Program-made: the position numbers and the translations under genes | Part shown: positions 15,326-24,370 of the stretch, in pieces | How positions within the stretch are numbered: position 1 is the first letter of the stretch | Layout of the letters: each line of letters begins with the position of its first letter | DNA from: CADEED01 sp035765415 | GTDB lineage: Bacteria; Pseudomonadota; Gammaproteobacteria; Steroidobacterales; Steroidobacteraceae | Direction of reading: 5' to 3' | DNA length: 64,000 nucleotides | NCBI GenBank assembly: GCA_035765415.1 | Contig: DASTXR010000054.1 | Coordinates: 23,295-87,294 of the forward strand | Notes under the pieces: generated by a model | Database searches by the model: none | Told to the model about the DNA's origin: nothing | The model's input: only the letters and a program-made list of their open reading frames with translations

Positions 15326-17464
15326 ATGCGGTTCAGAACTGCCTTGTTGTCTTTGGCGTGCCTCACCGGAACGCTCAGCACTGCGGCCTTCGCAGCCGAA
15401 ACCGAAACGTCCAGGGACGGGAAAACGCTGCCGACGATTCGCGTCGAAGCCACCGCGGAGGCCACCAGCACCGCGGCCAAACTACCGCTGTCCTTGCGCG
15501 AAACACCGCAGTCCGTGACCGTCGTTACGCGCGAGCGCCTCGACGACCAGAACCTGCAGTCGCTGCACGAAGTGCTCGACAACACGCCCGGCATCTACAG
15601 CTACGCGTGGGACACCGAACGCGTGATATTCACCGCGCGCGGTTTCGTCGTCGACAACCTGATGTACGACGGCGTGCCGGCGGAAACCAATCCGGGCACC
15701 GAGTCGATCGACGAGACGATCGACACCGCGATGTACGACCGGATCGAAATCGTCCGCGGCGCCACCGGCCTCATGACCGGCGCCGGCAGTCCCGCCGCGT
15801 CCATCAACCTGTATCGCAAACATGCCGACAGCAAGGAGTTTGCATCGAGCCTCGGCCTCACCGTGGGCTCCTGGGACGACCATCGCCTGGACGTGGACCT
15901 ATCTACACCGCTCACCGGTGACGGCAGCGTGCGTGCCCGCCTGGTCGGCGTGTACCAGGACACGGAGTCTTTCCAGGATCTCTACAACAAGGAGAAGACG
16001 GTGCTCTACGGCATCGTCGATGCCGACCTCTCCACGAACACCAGGCTTTCCGTCGGAGTCGACTACCAGGACAACCAGCCGAGCTCCAATACCTGGGGCT
16101 CGTTCCCGCTGTTCCTGGCCGATGGCTCGCCCGCGAACTGGCCGCGATCGGTGACCACGGCGACCGACTGGGCGTTCTGGGATCGCCAGACCACGTCGGC
16201 ATTCGCGGAGCTCCAGCATTCCTTCGAAAACGGCTGGTCGCTGCGCAGCACGCTGAGCTGGCGCCGCTTCGAAGAAGACCTCGCCCTTTTCTATGTCTAT
16301 GGATTCCCGGATCCCGAGACGGGCGAAGGACTCGAACCGTATGCGTATCGTAGCGACGGCAAGATCACCTCGCTCGCGCTCGATGTGCATGCCACCGGCG
16401 CCGTGAGCCTGTTCGGCCGCGAACACGAACTGGTCGTGGGCTACAACGGATCGAAGGCCGAGGCGTCGGGCAATGAATACGCGCACGGCGACCTGCCGGC
16501 AGTCGGCAATTTCTTCGAGTGGGATGGCACCTATCCATTGCCTGACTTCGATGCGACTGGCTACCTGCTCACCGACATCGACTCGCGCCAGAACGGCTTC
16601 TATGTCGCCGGACGTTTCGTGCTCGCCGACAGGCTCAAGGCCATTGCCGGAGCGCGCTACAGCACCTGGGAAACCGATCACTTCTACCTTTACGACTCGC
16701 CCGACGTGACGTTCCACGATGAATACGAGAAGGTCATCCCGTACGCCGGCCTGATTTTCGACATCAGCGAACACTATTCGGCGTTCGCCAGCTTCACGGA
16801 AATCTTCAAACCGCAGCTGACGCGCGATGCGGACAACCGCTACCTCGACCCCATCGATGGCAACAGCCTGGAGTTCGGCATCAAGGGCGAGCACTTCGAT
16901 GAGCGCCTGAACACTGCGCTCACATTGTTTGAAACGAAGCAGGACAACGTGGCCACGCCGGCATTCGATGAAGATGGCAGCCCCATCATGCTCGAGGACG
17001 GGACGCAGGCTTCGATCGCCATCGATGGCACACGCACGCGAGGTTTCGAATTCGAAGCGTCGGGCGCTCTCGGTGAACGCTGGAACGCCTCGCTCGGCTG
17101 GACGCGTTATCTCATCGAGGACGCGGACGGCCTCGCCGTGCGCACGTTCGTGCCGCGCACGCTGGTGCGCGGATTCACGACGTGGCGGCCGGCTGCGCTC
17201 GAGAAGCTGACGCTGGGCGCCGGCGTCAACTGGCAGTCCGAGAGCTTCACGCAGGTAGGTGGCCCGGCGGGCGGAGTCCTGCTGCACCAGGGTGACGTGA
17301 CGCAGATCAGCCTCATGGCGCGCTACCAGTTCACGCCGGAGATTTCCGCGCAGTTGAACGGCAACAACCTGCTCGACGAGAAGTATTACGTGCTCGACAA
17401 CTACGACAACTCGCACTACGGCGAACCGGTGTCGGTCTCGGCGTCGTTGAATTGGCAGTTCTGA
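15326..17464 (+). CDS. TonB-dependent siderophore receptor
   Basis: This encodes 712 residues. It has a signal peptide (ending AAFA), then a plug domain (LPLSLRETPQSVTVVTRERLDDQNLQ, IEIVRGATGLMTGAGSPAASINLYRK) and a 22-strand-type barrel ending in the aromatic NWQF required for outer-membrane insertion. The plug wording is that of ferric hydroxamate/pyoverdine receptors of the FhuE/FpvA/FoxA group. I place the start at the ATG at 15326 because AAGGA lies seven bases upstream; a GTG at 15299 would extend it by nine residues. An upstream Fur-like site supports iron control. No siderophore synthesis genes are nearby, so use of foreign siderophores is likely. Confidence 0.9.
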   Translation: MRFRTALLSLACLTGTLSTAAFAAETETSRDGKTLPTIRVEATAEATSTAAKLPLSLRETPQSVTVVTRERLDDQNLQSLHEVLDNTPGIYSYAWDTERVIFTARGFVVDNLMYDGVPAETNPGTESIDETIDTAMYDRIEIVRGATGLMTGAGSPAASINLYRKHADSKEFASSLGLTVGSWDDHRLDVDLSTPLTGDGSVRARLVGVYQDTESFQDLYNKEKTVLYGIVDADLSTNTRLSVGVDYQDNQPSSNTWGSFPLFLADGSPANWPRSVTTATDWAFWDRQTTSAFAELQHSFENGWSLRSTLSWRRFEEDLALFYVYGFPDPETGEGLEPYAYRSDGKITSLALDVHATGAVSLFGREHELVVGYNGSKAEASGNEYAHGDLPAVGNFFEWDGTYPLPDFDATGYLLTDIDSRQNGFYVAGRFVLADRLKAIAGARYSTWETDHFYLYDSPDVTFHDEYEKVIPYAGLIFDISEHYSAFASFTEIFKPQLTRDADNRYLDPIDGNSLEFGIKGEHFDERLNTALTLFETKQDNVATPAFDEDGSPIMLEDGTQASIAIDGTRTRGFEFEASGALGERWNASLGWTRYLIEDADGLAVRTFVPRTLVRGFTTWRPAALEKLTLGAGVNWQSESFTQVGGPAGGVLLHQGDVTQISLMARYQFTPEISAQLNGNNLLDEKYYVLDNYDNSHYGEPVSVSASLNWQF

Positions 17465-17624
17465 CATGGGAGCCCCGACGGCGGTTACTGCACCGCGTGA
17501 CGCCCGACGCGCCTAAAACGGGCACGTGTCGGTATCCCGGCGGTTCTGAGCGCCAGGCACTTGCGGCCGGCGGCGACGCTTCGTAACCTAGCGCCGCTGT
17601 CGGCACTCGCCGGCTGGAGAATCC

Positions 17625-17891
17625 ATGGGTATTGCCGCTCCTCACAACCTGCGTCGCCCCGACGCGGGCATTCAGCGCCCCTTCGGTGTGCGCATCACGC
17701 TGAAAGCGGGCGATCCGTTCAAGAAACTGCTTGGCGCGGACTGGAACAAGACGCACTGGTACGGAACCGCGGCCGAACGCGATGCGGCGCTGATCGAGAT
17801 GGCGCGCAAACACGAGTACTCGCGCCCCGGCGACAAACCCGCGCTGAAGTTCGACAAGGTCGAGAAGCTGCACGAATCGCGCGGCCTCTGA
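17625..17891 (+). CDS. Small conserved-looking protein of unknown function
   Basis: This encodes 88 residues with no signal peptide or membrane segment. The composition is basic at both ends (HNLRRPDAGIQRPFGVRITL; KPALKFDKVEKLHESRGL) with a central KTHWYGTAAERDAALIEMARKH. I do not recognise a family. A hairpin terminator lies 34 bp downstream, which supports it as a real transcribed gene. Confidence 0.6.
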   Translation: MGIAAPHNLRRPDAGIQRPFGVRITLKAGDPFKKLLGADWNKTHWYGTAAERDAALIEMARKHEYSRPGDKPALKFDKVEKLHESRGL

Positions 17892-17924
17892 CGTGGCGCC
17901 ACCTTAGTCTTAACAATTTGATTG

Positions 17925-17950
17925 ACGCCGCCGCTTCGGCGGCGTTTTCC
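17925..17950 (+). terminator. Rho-independent terminator
   Basis: A perfect 9-bp stem (ACGCCGCCG / CGGCGGCGT) with a 3-nt loop is followed by TTTT. It follows the small gene ending at 17891. Its downstream half is repeated once more (next entry). Confidence 0.75.
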
Positions 17951-18010
17951 GAAGTGGCCGTCAGGCCTGGCAATACGCTTCGGCGGCGTTTTCCGACGTC
18001 GGCGTCAGCC
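17932..18010. repeat. Imperfect 44-bp tandem duplication of the terminator arm
   Basis: A 21-bp identical segment beginning CGCTTCGGCGGCG occurs at 17932-17952 and again at 17976-17996, each followed by a similar GTCAG(G)CC stretch. The second copy abuts the stop of the patatin gene. Confidence 0.7.
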
Positions 18011-18011
18011 G

Positions 18012-20264
18012 TCAAAACGTCCGTCCGAGGAATAGGTACCAGGCCGAGTCCCCGCCCTCGTCGAAACCGGTGGCGAGATATACCGGCCCTAACAAAGTAT
18101 CCAGCCCCACGAACAGGCTGCCGTTGGTGCGGGCGCTTTCCACCGAGACATCGTGCCGCGAGTTCCACACGTTGCCGAGCTCGATCGACGTGCCGACGTA
18201 CACCGGCACATTGAGGAAACCCTGCCCGCGCCGGCCCACCTGCCGGTAGTAGATGCCGCGCGCAATGGCGAAATGCGGGCCGATGAGGGACTCGGGCGTG
18301 ATGCCCGACAGGTTGAGAAAGCCGCCCAGCGAAAAGTACGACCTCAGCTGGTTGATGTCGTTGTCGAGTCTCGAGCCGGCGGTGGTCCACAGGATTGCGG
18401 TGTGACGCCCCCAGGAATGGGCATAGAGCTGATCGAAAGTCATGAAATCCGCATCGTCCGCCGAGCCGCCGTCATCGTCCCGTTCGCGCGCCCAGCCGAT
18501 CTCGAACGACGCGCCGCGCCTTGGAAAATTCACGTTGTCGATGGTGTCGTAACGAAACTCGCTGAACAGGTTGTTGGTGTCGAAATCGTTGGGCGGCAGC
18601 AGCGGATCACCCACGCGCACCTGCGCCGAGCCGATCGTGCGCCCGGCGCCCACGCGAATTTCACCGTAGTTGCCCAGCTCGCGCCCGAGGTCCACGCCGA
18701 AATCGGTGGTGCGGACGCGATACTCAGCCAGGATGCGGTCTTCGGCGCTCACCAGCGGAAGCGTGCGAATCTGGAATTCGGCGTGCGGCATGACGAACCA
18801 GCGCGAGCGGTAGCCCGCGGGCAGGTACACCTCGGTGGCCACGCGGGGAGTCTCGCCCACCTGGAGGTCCCACACCCACTCGCCGCCATACTTGGTGATC
18901 TCCGCCATGGTGACGCGCGCCGCGGCATTGAACGAAGAGTTGCCGTCGAAGTCGTTCTGCAACTGCAGCCCGAAACGCAGATAGTTAGGGCCCCAGGAAT
19001 TGCGGCGCGTGGTCAGCGCCAGGCCATACCCGGGCTCGGACCCGTCCTCCGCCTGGCCCTCGACCAGGCGGTAATCGAATATCTCCAGGTTTCCCTGCCC
19101 GTACAACTCGCCCACGCGCCGTTCGAGCTTGTTCACGTTGACGGTCTTGCCCACCTGGTCGCTGAACAGCGCGTCGATGGCGCCCGCATACCGCTCGGAG
19201 CCGGTCTCGACGCGCAGGAAATCGATTTTGGGCAGGCCGCTGCGCCTGGCGGCGCGTGCGTCGACGATGCGCTGGAATTCGTCCGCCGGAATCGACAGCC
19301 CGGCCAGGCGTTCTGTCTGGCCACGGGCCGCTTCCTCGCCGATGCGCATCGCCTTCGCGTGCGCCGTGAAGTCGAGCGACGAAAAATCGCCGAGCGCCGG
19401 GTCGATCACCACGTCGGTCGCGGTCAGCGTCTTGCGCTGCTGGGCGGTGTTGTGGCGGATGAGGATGGCGAGCATCTGGTTCGACACCGTCGCCACGGAA
19501 TCCAGCTTGCCGCGCTCGAGCAGCGGGAAACCGCAGTCGACGACGATGAGCACGTCCACGCCCATCTCGCGCGCCACGTCGATGGGCAGGTTCGAGGAGA
19601 GCCCGCCGTCGACCAGCATGCGCCCATCGGCCTCCACGGGCGAGAACACGCCGGGCGCCGACAGGCTGGCGCGCATCGCCGTAGTTAGGTCGCCGCTGCC
19701 CAGGATGACGCGGTCGCCGGTGACGATGTCGGTGGCCACGGCGCGGAACGGAATGGCCAAGTCGTCGAAATCCTGGATCTGCGCCACCGGCAACGTGAGG
19801 CCGCGCAGGATCTGCGTGAGTTTCTGTCCCTGTACCAGGCCGCGTGGCAGGCGGAATTTTCCGCCCTTGAGGCCCAGGGGAAACTTTACGAGGAAATTCT
19901 GGTCTTCCAGCTTGCGGCGAAAGTTGAGCGAGCTTCGCGGGGGGCTGTCACGGAACGCGTCCTGCCAGTCCACGGACGTCATGACGCGCTCGACGTCGGC
20001 CGCCGAAAGCCCGGACGCATACAGGCCGCCCACCACCGCGCCCATGCTGCTGCCGGCGATGACGTCGACAGGCACGCGGTTCTCCTCGAGCACCTTGAGC
20101 ACGCCGATGTGGGCCGCGCCCCGCGCACCACCGCCGGAAAGCACGAGGCCGATGCGCGGGCGGTGCGCCGCGCCAGGGGACGCCCCCCCCTGTGCCGGCA
20201 CCTCGGCAGCCAGCCCGAAGCAGAGCACGGCAAACAAGGCTGGTTTTCTTGCTTTAATGAGCAT
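18012..20264 (-). CDS. Patatin-like phospholipase with POTRA and outer-membrane barrel (PlpD-like, type Vd)
   Basis: This encodes 750 residues. After a signal peptide (1 to about 25) comes a patatin domain with oxyanion loop GGGARG (44-49), nucleophile elbow GSSMG (71-75) and the DGG catalytic aspartate near residue 216. A POTRA-like segment (about 350-400, VGKTVNVNKLERRVGELYGQG) and a surface-antigen (Omp85-type) beta barrel follow, ending in the aromatic residue F (FLGRTF). This is the architecture of PlpD of Pseudomonas aeruginosa, a phospholipase A1 displayed through its own barrel. It is divergent from a TonB receptor gene with only 47 bp between the starts. Confidence 0.92.
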   Translation of the reverse strand: MLIKARKPALFAVLCFGLAAEVPAQGGASPGAAHRPRIGLVLSGGGARGAAHIGVLKVLEENRVPVDVIAGSSMGAVVGGLYASGLSAADVERVMTSVDWQDAFRDSPPRSSLNFRRKLEDQNFLVKFPLGLKGGKFRLPRGLVQGQKLTQILRGLTLPVAQIQDFDDLAIPFRAVATDIVTGDRVILGSGDLTTAMRASLSAPGVFSPVEADGRMLVDGGLSSNLPIDVAREMGVDVLIVVDCGFPLLERGKLDSVATVSNQMLAILIRHNTAQQRKTLTATDVVIDPALGDFSSLDFTAHAKAMRIGEEAARGQTERLAGLSIPADEFQRIVDARAARRSGLPKIDFLRVETGSERYAGAIDALFSDQVGKTVNVNKLERRVGELYGQGNLEIFDYRLVEGQAEDGSEPGYGLALTTRRNSWGPNYLRFGLQLQNDFDGNSSFNAAARVTMAEITKYGGEWVWDLQVGETPRVATEVYLPAGYRSRWFVMPHAEFQIRTLPLVSAEDRILAEYRVRTTDFGVDLGRELGNYGEIRVGAGRTIGSAQVRVGDPLLPPNDFDTNNLFSEFRYDTIDNVNFPRRGASFEIGWARERDDDGGSADDADFMTFDQLYAHSWGRHTAILWTTAGSRLDNDINQLRSYFSLGGFLNLSGITPESLIGPHFAIARGIYYRQVGRRGQGFLNVPVYVGTSIELGNVWNSRHDVSVESARTNGSLFVGLDTLLGPVYLATGFDEGGDSAWYLFLGRTF

Positions 20265-20311
20265 CGGTGGCGTGGTAAGGATAGTCGTTCACGGGGATAA
20301 TCGCTCAGCCA

Positions 20312-22426
20312 ATGACGCGCACCACACTCACACTCGTGGCCATGGCTCCGTTCGCCGCAAGCGCGGCCGATGAGAACGTGGACAGCATCGTCAACTACGT
20401 GGCGCCGCAAGACGTTGTCGTGACCGCCACGCGCGACAGGCGCTCGGCCTCGCAGACACCGGTCAGCATCAGCCGCATCGACGACCAGACCATCGCCGAC
20501 CTCGACTCCAAACATCAGGCCGACGTGCTCAACCGAAATGCCGGCGTGTACATCCAGCGCGGCAGCGGCGCGGAGAGCCTCGGCGCCATTCGCTCACCCG
20601 TGCTCGCCGGTCCCGGCGCCTGCGGCGCATTCCTCGTCGCGGAAGACAGCCTGCCCATCCGCCCCACCGGCTTCTGCAATCTCAACGAGATGTTCGAGAC
20701 CAACTACGAGCAGGCCGGGCAGATCGAAGTGTTGCGCGGTCCCGGTTCCTCCATGTTTGGCGCCAGCGCCGTGCACGGCGTGATCAATCTCATCACGCCC
20801 TCCGTCCAGTCGTTGCCGAAGTTCGCCTTGGGTCTCGATGGCGGTTCGGATTCCTTCGGCCGCATCACGCTCGCCACCGCGCACGAGTCCGAAGACGCGT
20901 CACTCGGCTTCGGCGCCTATGGCCTGGCGACCAGCGCACCCGGCTGGCGCGACTCCTCCGGCGTCGATGAAGCCAAGCTCAACCTGCTGGGCGACCTGGA
21001 CGTGGGTGGCGGCCGACTGCGGCTGCGCGCCGCGGGCACCGTGCTCAACCAGGAGACCGCGGGCTTCATCCAGGGCTACAACAGCTATCGCGACGAGGAC
21101 ATCGCGAAGACCAATCCGAATCCCGAAGCGTTCCGCGATGCGTCGAGCGCGCGCGTGTCGGCGGATTTCCAGCGGCCGGACGTGTTCGGCGCCAACAGCA
21201 GCTTCCAGCTCGCCGGCATCTACCGCCGTTCGCGCATGGATTTCCTGCAGCATTTCCTCATCGGCAAACCACTCGAACACAACGCCCAGACCAGTTTCAT
21301 GCTGAGCGGCATCGGCTCGAAAGTGTTCGACGCGCTCACCGTGCGGCTCGCGCTCGACGCGGAAATCGCCGATTCCGAGCTCACGGAATACCAGCCCGGC
21401 ATCGCCACGGACGGCGCGCCCCCCGCCAACGCCATCCGCCCGGCGGGTTATCACTACAACTACACCGTGGACTCCTGGACGGCCGGCGCCACGCTGGCGT
21501 TCGACTACCGCATCAGCGAGCGGTTCACGGCCACCGCAGCGCTGCGCGCCGACTCGACTAACTACGACTACGACAATCGCATGCTCGACGGCAATTCGTC
21601 GGATACGGGCAGACCCTGCGGTCCGGCCGGCTGCCTGTATGCGCGCCCCGCCGACCGAAGCGATCGATTCGACAATTTCTCGCCCGGCGTCACGTTCTCG
21701 TGGCAGCCGAACGTGCGCCACATGGTGTACGTCAACGCGTCCACCGGCTTTCGCCCGCCCGAGACCACCGAGCTCTACCGCCTGCAGCGCCAGCAGTTCG
21801 CCGCCTCGCTCGACAGCGAGAGCCTCGATTCGCTCGAGCTCGGCTGGAAATTCAGCAGTGGCGCGTACTCGGCGAATACCGCGCTCTACGCCATGAAAAA
21901 AGAAAACGTGATCCTGCGCGAGACCAACGGCTTCAACGTCGGCAACGGCGCCACGCGCCATCGCGGATTCGAATACGAGCTGCGGCGCAACGGCACGCAC
22001 ACCACGATCGCGCTGAATGGCACCTACGCCCGCCACGAATACGCGTTCTCGCGCGCCATCGAAGGCGGCGAAACCATCGTCGACGGCAACGACGTCGACA
22101 CCGCCCCGCGCAACCTGCATTCGCTGAGTTTCGAAGTGGACATGGAATCGCTGTTCCAGCTCGACGGGCTGCGTTGCGCCATCGACGCCAATTACGTCGA
22201 CAGGTACTACCTGGATGCGGCCAACACCGCCTCGTATCCCGGGCACACCGTGGCCAACGCCCGCATCCTCTGGCAGTCGCCCGGCAACTTCGATGTCGCG
22301 TTGCGCATAGACAATCTTTTCGACCAGCGTTATGCCGACCGTGCGGACTTCGCTTTCGGCAACTACCGCTATTTCCCGGCGCGCGGTCGCGCCGTGTTCC
22401 TTTCCGTGAACTACGCGCGCAACTAG
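20312..22426 (+). CDS. TonB-dependent receptor, substrate unknown
   Basis: This encodes 704 residues with a signal peptide ending ASAA. The plug is clear (QDVVVTATRDRRSASQTPVSISRID, IEVLRGPGSSMFGASAVHGVINLITP). The barrel carries the typical late segment FNVGNGATRHRGFEYELR and the C-terminal VALRIDNLFDQRYADRADFAFGNYRYFPARGR block. The plug has an insertion with two cysteines (GACGAF...GFCNLNEMF) that probably form a disulfide. The last residue is Asn rather than an aromatic, unusual for a barrel and unlike the receptor at 15326. No Fur site is evident, so the substrate may not be iron. It is followed 12 bp later by a TPR gene, suggesting co-transcription. Confidence 0.88.
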   Translation: MTRTTLTLVAMAPFAASAADENVDSIVNYVAPQDVVVTATRDRRSASQTPVSISRIDDQTIADLDSKHQADVLNRNAGVYIQRGSGAESLGAIRSPVLAGPGACGAFLVAEDSLPIRPTGFCNLNEMFETNYEQAGQIEVLRGPGSSMFGASAVHGVINLITPSVQSLPKFALGLDGGSDSFGRITLATAHESEDASLGFGAYGLATSAPGWRDSSGVDEAKLNLLGDLDVGGGRLRLRAAGTVLNQETAGFIQGYNSYRDEDIAKTNPNPEAFRDASSARVSADFQRPDVFGANSSFQLAGIYRRSRMDFLQHFLIGKPLEHNAQTSFMLSGIGSKVFDALTVRLALDAEIADSELTEYQPGIATDGAPPANAIRPAGYHYNYTVDSWTAGATLAFDYRISERFTATAALRADSTNYDYDNRMLDGNSSDTGRPCGPAGCLYARPADRSDRFDNFSPGVTFSWQPNVRHMVYVNASTGFRPPETTELYRLQRQQFAASLDSESLDSLELGWKFSSGAYSANTALYAMKKENVILRETNGFNVGNGATRHRGFEYELRRNGTHTTIALNGTYARHEYAFSRAIEGGETIVDGNDVDTAPRNLHSLSFEVDMESLFQLDGLRCAIDANYVDRYYLDAANTASYPGHTVANARILWQSPGNFDVALRIDNLFDQRYADRADFAFGNYRYFPARGRAVFLSVNYARN

Positions 22427-22438
22427 TGAGGCGAGACG

Positions 22439-23194
22439 ATGGTTTTTGCGCTCTACATGATCTCCGGACTGCTTTCGCTGGGACTCATCGTCCACTGCAT
22501 CAAGACCCAGCGGAACACCATCTGGATCTACGTGCTGGTCATGCTGATCACGTTCCCGTTCGTGGGCTCACTGGTGTACATCGCCGCGGAAATCCTGCCC
22601 GACCTGCTCCGCTCGCGCACCAGCCAGCGCGCCATGCGCGGTCTCAAGACCACGCTCGACCCGGAAGGCAACCTGCGCAGGTTCGAGACCGAGATGAACA
22701 TAACCGGCAACGTGGCCGCGCGTCAGAGATACGCCGATGAGCTGGTGCGCCTGGGTAGGGCGAGTGAAGCCCTGCCTATCTATCAGACTTGTCTGACAGG
22801 GGTGTTCACCGACGATCCGAAGCTGCTGCTCGGTTTCGCGCACGCGCAGTTCGAGGCGGGCGAGCACGCTGCGGCGCGCAAGACGCTCGACGATCTGATC
22901 GCAAGAAATCCCGACTTCAAATCCGCGGACGGACACCTGCTGTATGCACGCGCGGTGGAGGCCGAAGGAGACCTGGCCAAGGCTTTGTCCGAGTACGCGA
23001 CGCTGGCGGAGTATTACCCCGGCGCGGAGGCTGGCGTGCGTTACGCGCGGTTATTGCGGAAGTCGGATCAGGGGCCGCTGGCCCAGCAGACGCTCAAGGC
23101 GCTGCTGGACCGGGCCAAATATGCGCCAGCTCACTATCGCAAGACCCAGCGCGAATGGCTGGACGAAGCTCACCGCGAACTGCAAAACACCTAG
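22439..23194 (+). CDS. Membrane-anchored TPR protein with PLDc_N-like N terminus
   Basis: This encodes 251 residues. Two membrane segments at the N terminus (about 1-20 and 28-50) resemble the short PLDc_N/cardiolipin-synthase leader domain. From about residue 90 onward the helices follow a TPR spacing (YADELVRLGRASEALPIYQTCL; LLGFAHAQFEAGEHAAARKTLDDLIARNP; AVEAEGDLAKALSEYATLAEYYP). It likely acts as a scaffold in the inner membrane. It lies 12 bp after the TonB receptor gene and may be in its operon. Confidence 0.75.
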   Translation: MVFALYMISGLLSLGLIVHCIKTQRNTIWIYVLVMLITFPFVGSLVYIAAEILPDLLRSRTSQRAMRGLKTTLDPEGNLRRFETEMNITGNVAARQRYADELVRLGRASEALPIYQTCLTGVFTDDPKLLLGFAHAQFEAGEHAAARKTLDDLIARNPDFKSADGHLLYARAVEAEGDLAKALSEYATLAEYYPGAEAGVRYARLLRKSDQGPLAQQTLKALLDRAKYAPAHYRKTQREWLDEAHRELQNT

Positions 23195-23217
23195 TACAGA
23201 AGCTTTTCGCGGCTCCG

Positions 23218-23409
23218 TTACTTCTTGCGGTTGATGGAGCGGAAGGACACGCCTTCCATCATGGCCTTGTAGCGCACCGCACCGGGCGAGCGACCCAGCT
23301 TCTGGGCGGCGACGCGCGCTGAAACTTTCTGCTTGGCGAACTGACGCAACTTCTGCATGTCGCCCGCCGACCATTCGCGCATGTGCCTTGCACCTTTCTT
23401 CTTGGCCAT
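23218..23409 (-). CDS. Small SANT/Myb-like DNA-binding protein, paralogue A
   Basis: This encodes 63 basic residues. The helix pattern W.AGDMQKLRQFAKQKVSARVAAQKLGRSPGAVRYKAMMEGV fits a three-helix Myb/SANT or HTH domain. A clear paralogue is encoded at 31098-31334. Both genes have the same ribosome site (GAGGACTC) before ATG and the same start (MAK). This suggests a nucleoid-type or regulatory protein; function is unknown. Confidence 0.75.
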   Translation of the reverse strand: MAKKKGARHMREWSAGDMQKLRQFAKQKVSARVAAQKLGRSPGAVRYKAMMEGVSFRSINRKK

Positions 23410-23539
23410 TCCGGAGTCCTCTCGAGACGTGTGGTGGGATACGAGGGGCGTAGTCTAACAACAATTCCCTGCCTAGTAGTCAATCGTCGCCGGATGCCGA
23501 CACGTCGGACACCCGGCCTATCAACCTCGCACCGGCCCC

Positions 23540-24370
23540 TCAAACAAGTTTAATCGTCTTGGGATCGAAGTTAGGCGCCGGGAACCGCAGGGGCAACTGT
23601 TCAAACTCGTAAATAAGCAGCTGTGAGACCGCGAAATCGCGGAACCATTTCCGGTTTGCGGGCACTACGTACCAAGGCGCGTGGTCAGTGGAACACCTGG
23701 CAAACATCGCCTCGAATGCCCGCGTGTAGGCGGTCCACTGCTGACGCTTCTCCAGATCGCCGGTATCGAACTTCCAGTTCTTGCGCCTGTCGGTGAGCCG
23801 TTCCTGGAAACGCACCCGCTGCTCCTCCTTGCTGATCTGCAGGAAAATTTTTACAACCCGGGTTCCGCAGGCGTTGAGCAGGCCCTCGAACTGGTTGATC
23901 TGTTCATAACGCCTGCTCCAAACATCCTCGGGAACCAGGTCGTTGACGCGCACGATGAGCACGTCCTCGTAGTGCGAGCGGTTGAACACCGCGATCTCGC
24001 CCCGCGGCGGTGCGTGTTTGTGGATGCGCCACAAATAGTCGTGGCGCAAATCTTCGGCGCTCGGCGCCTTGAAAGCGGTGACGGTGCAGCCCTGTGGGTT
24101 GAAGGCGCCAAACACGCGGCGGATGGTGCTGTCCTTGCCGCCGCCGTCGATGGCCTGCAGCGCGATCAACATCGCGAAACGCTGATCGGCGTACATCTTG
24201 TATTGCAGTTCCTCGAGCCGCGCCAGGTTTTCGGCGGTCGCCGCCATCGCCTTGTCCTTGTCCCAGCCGAAGCAACGGTCCGCATCCGCGTCGACGAGCT
24301 TGATTCGCGAACCTGGCCGGATCCGCAACCGGTCGGGGATGTCGCGTCGCGGCACAACCTTCTGGCTCAT
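23540..24370 (-). CDS. ppk2: Polyphosphate kinase 2 family protein
   Basis: This encodes 276 residues. PPK2 enzymes transfer phosphate between polyphosphate and nucleoside mono- or diphosphates. The Walker A-like loop is LQAIDGGGKDSTIRRV (about residues 71-86). The lid and later blocks are HDYLWRIHKHAPPRGEIAVFNRSHYEDVLI and FEAMFARCSTDHAPWYVVPANRKWFRDFAVSQLL. The loop with GGGKD and the PRGEI.VFNRSHYEDV stretch resemble class III or short class I PPK2 proteins; which nucleotide it prefers cannot be read from sequence. Its ATG overlaps the stop of aguA by four bases, so it is translated with agmatine deiminase. Confidence 0.92.
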   Translation of the reverse strand: MSQKVVPRRDIPDRLRIRPGSRIKLVDADADRCFGWDKDKAMAATAENLARLEELQYKMYADQRFAMLIALQAIDGGGKDSTIRRVFGAFNPQGCTVTAFKAPSAEDLRHDYLWRIHKHAPPRGEIAVFNRSHYEDVLIVRVNDLVPEDVWSRRYEQINQFEGLLNACGTRVVKIFLQISKEEQRVRFQERLTDRRKNWKFDTGDLEKRQQWTAYTRAFEAMFARCSTDHAPWYVVPANRKWFRDFAVSQLLIYEFEQLPLRFPAPNFDPKTIKLV

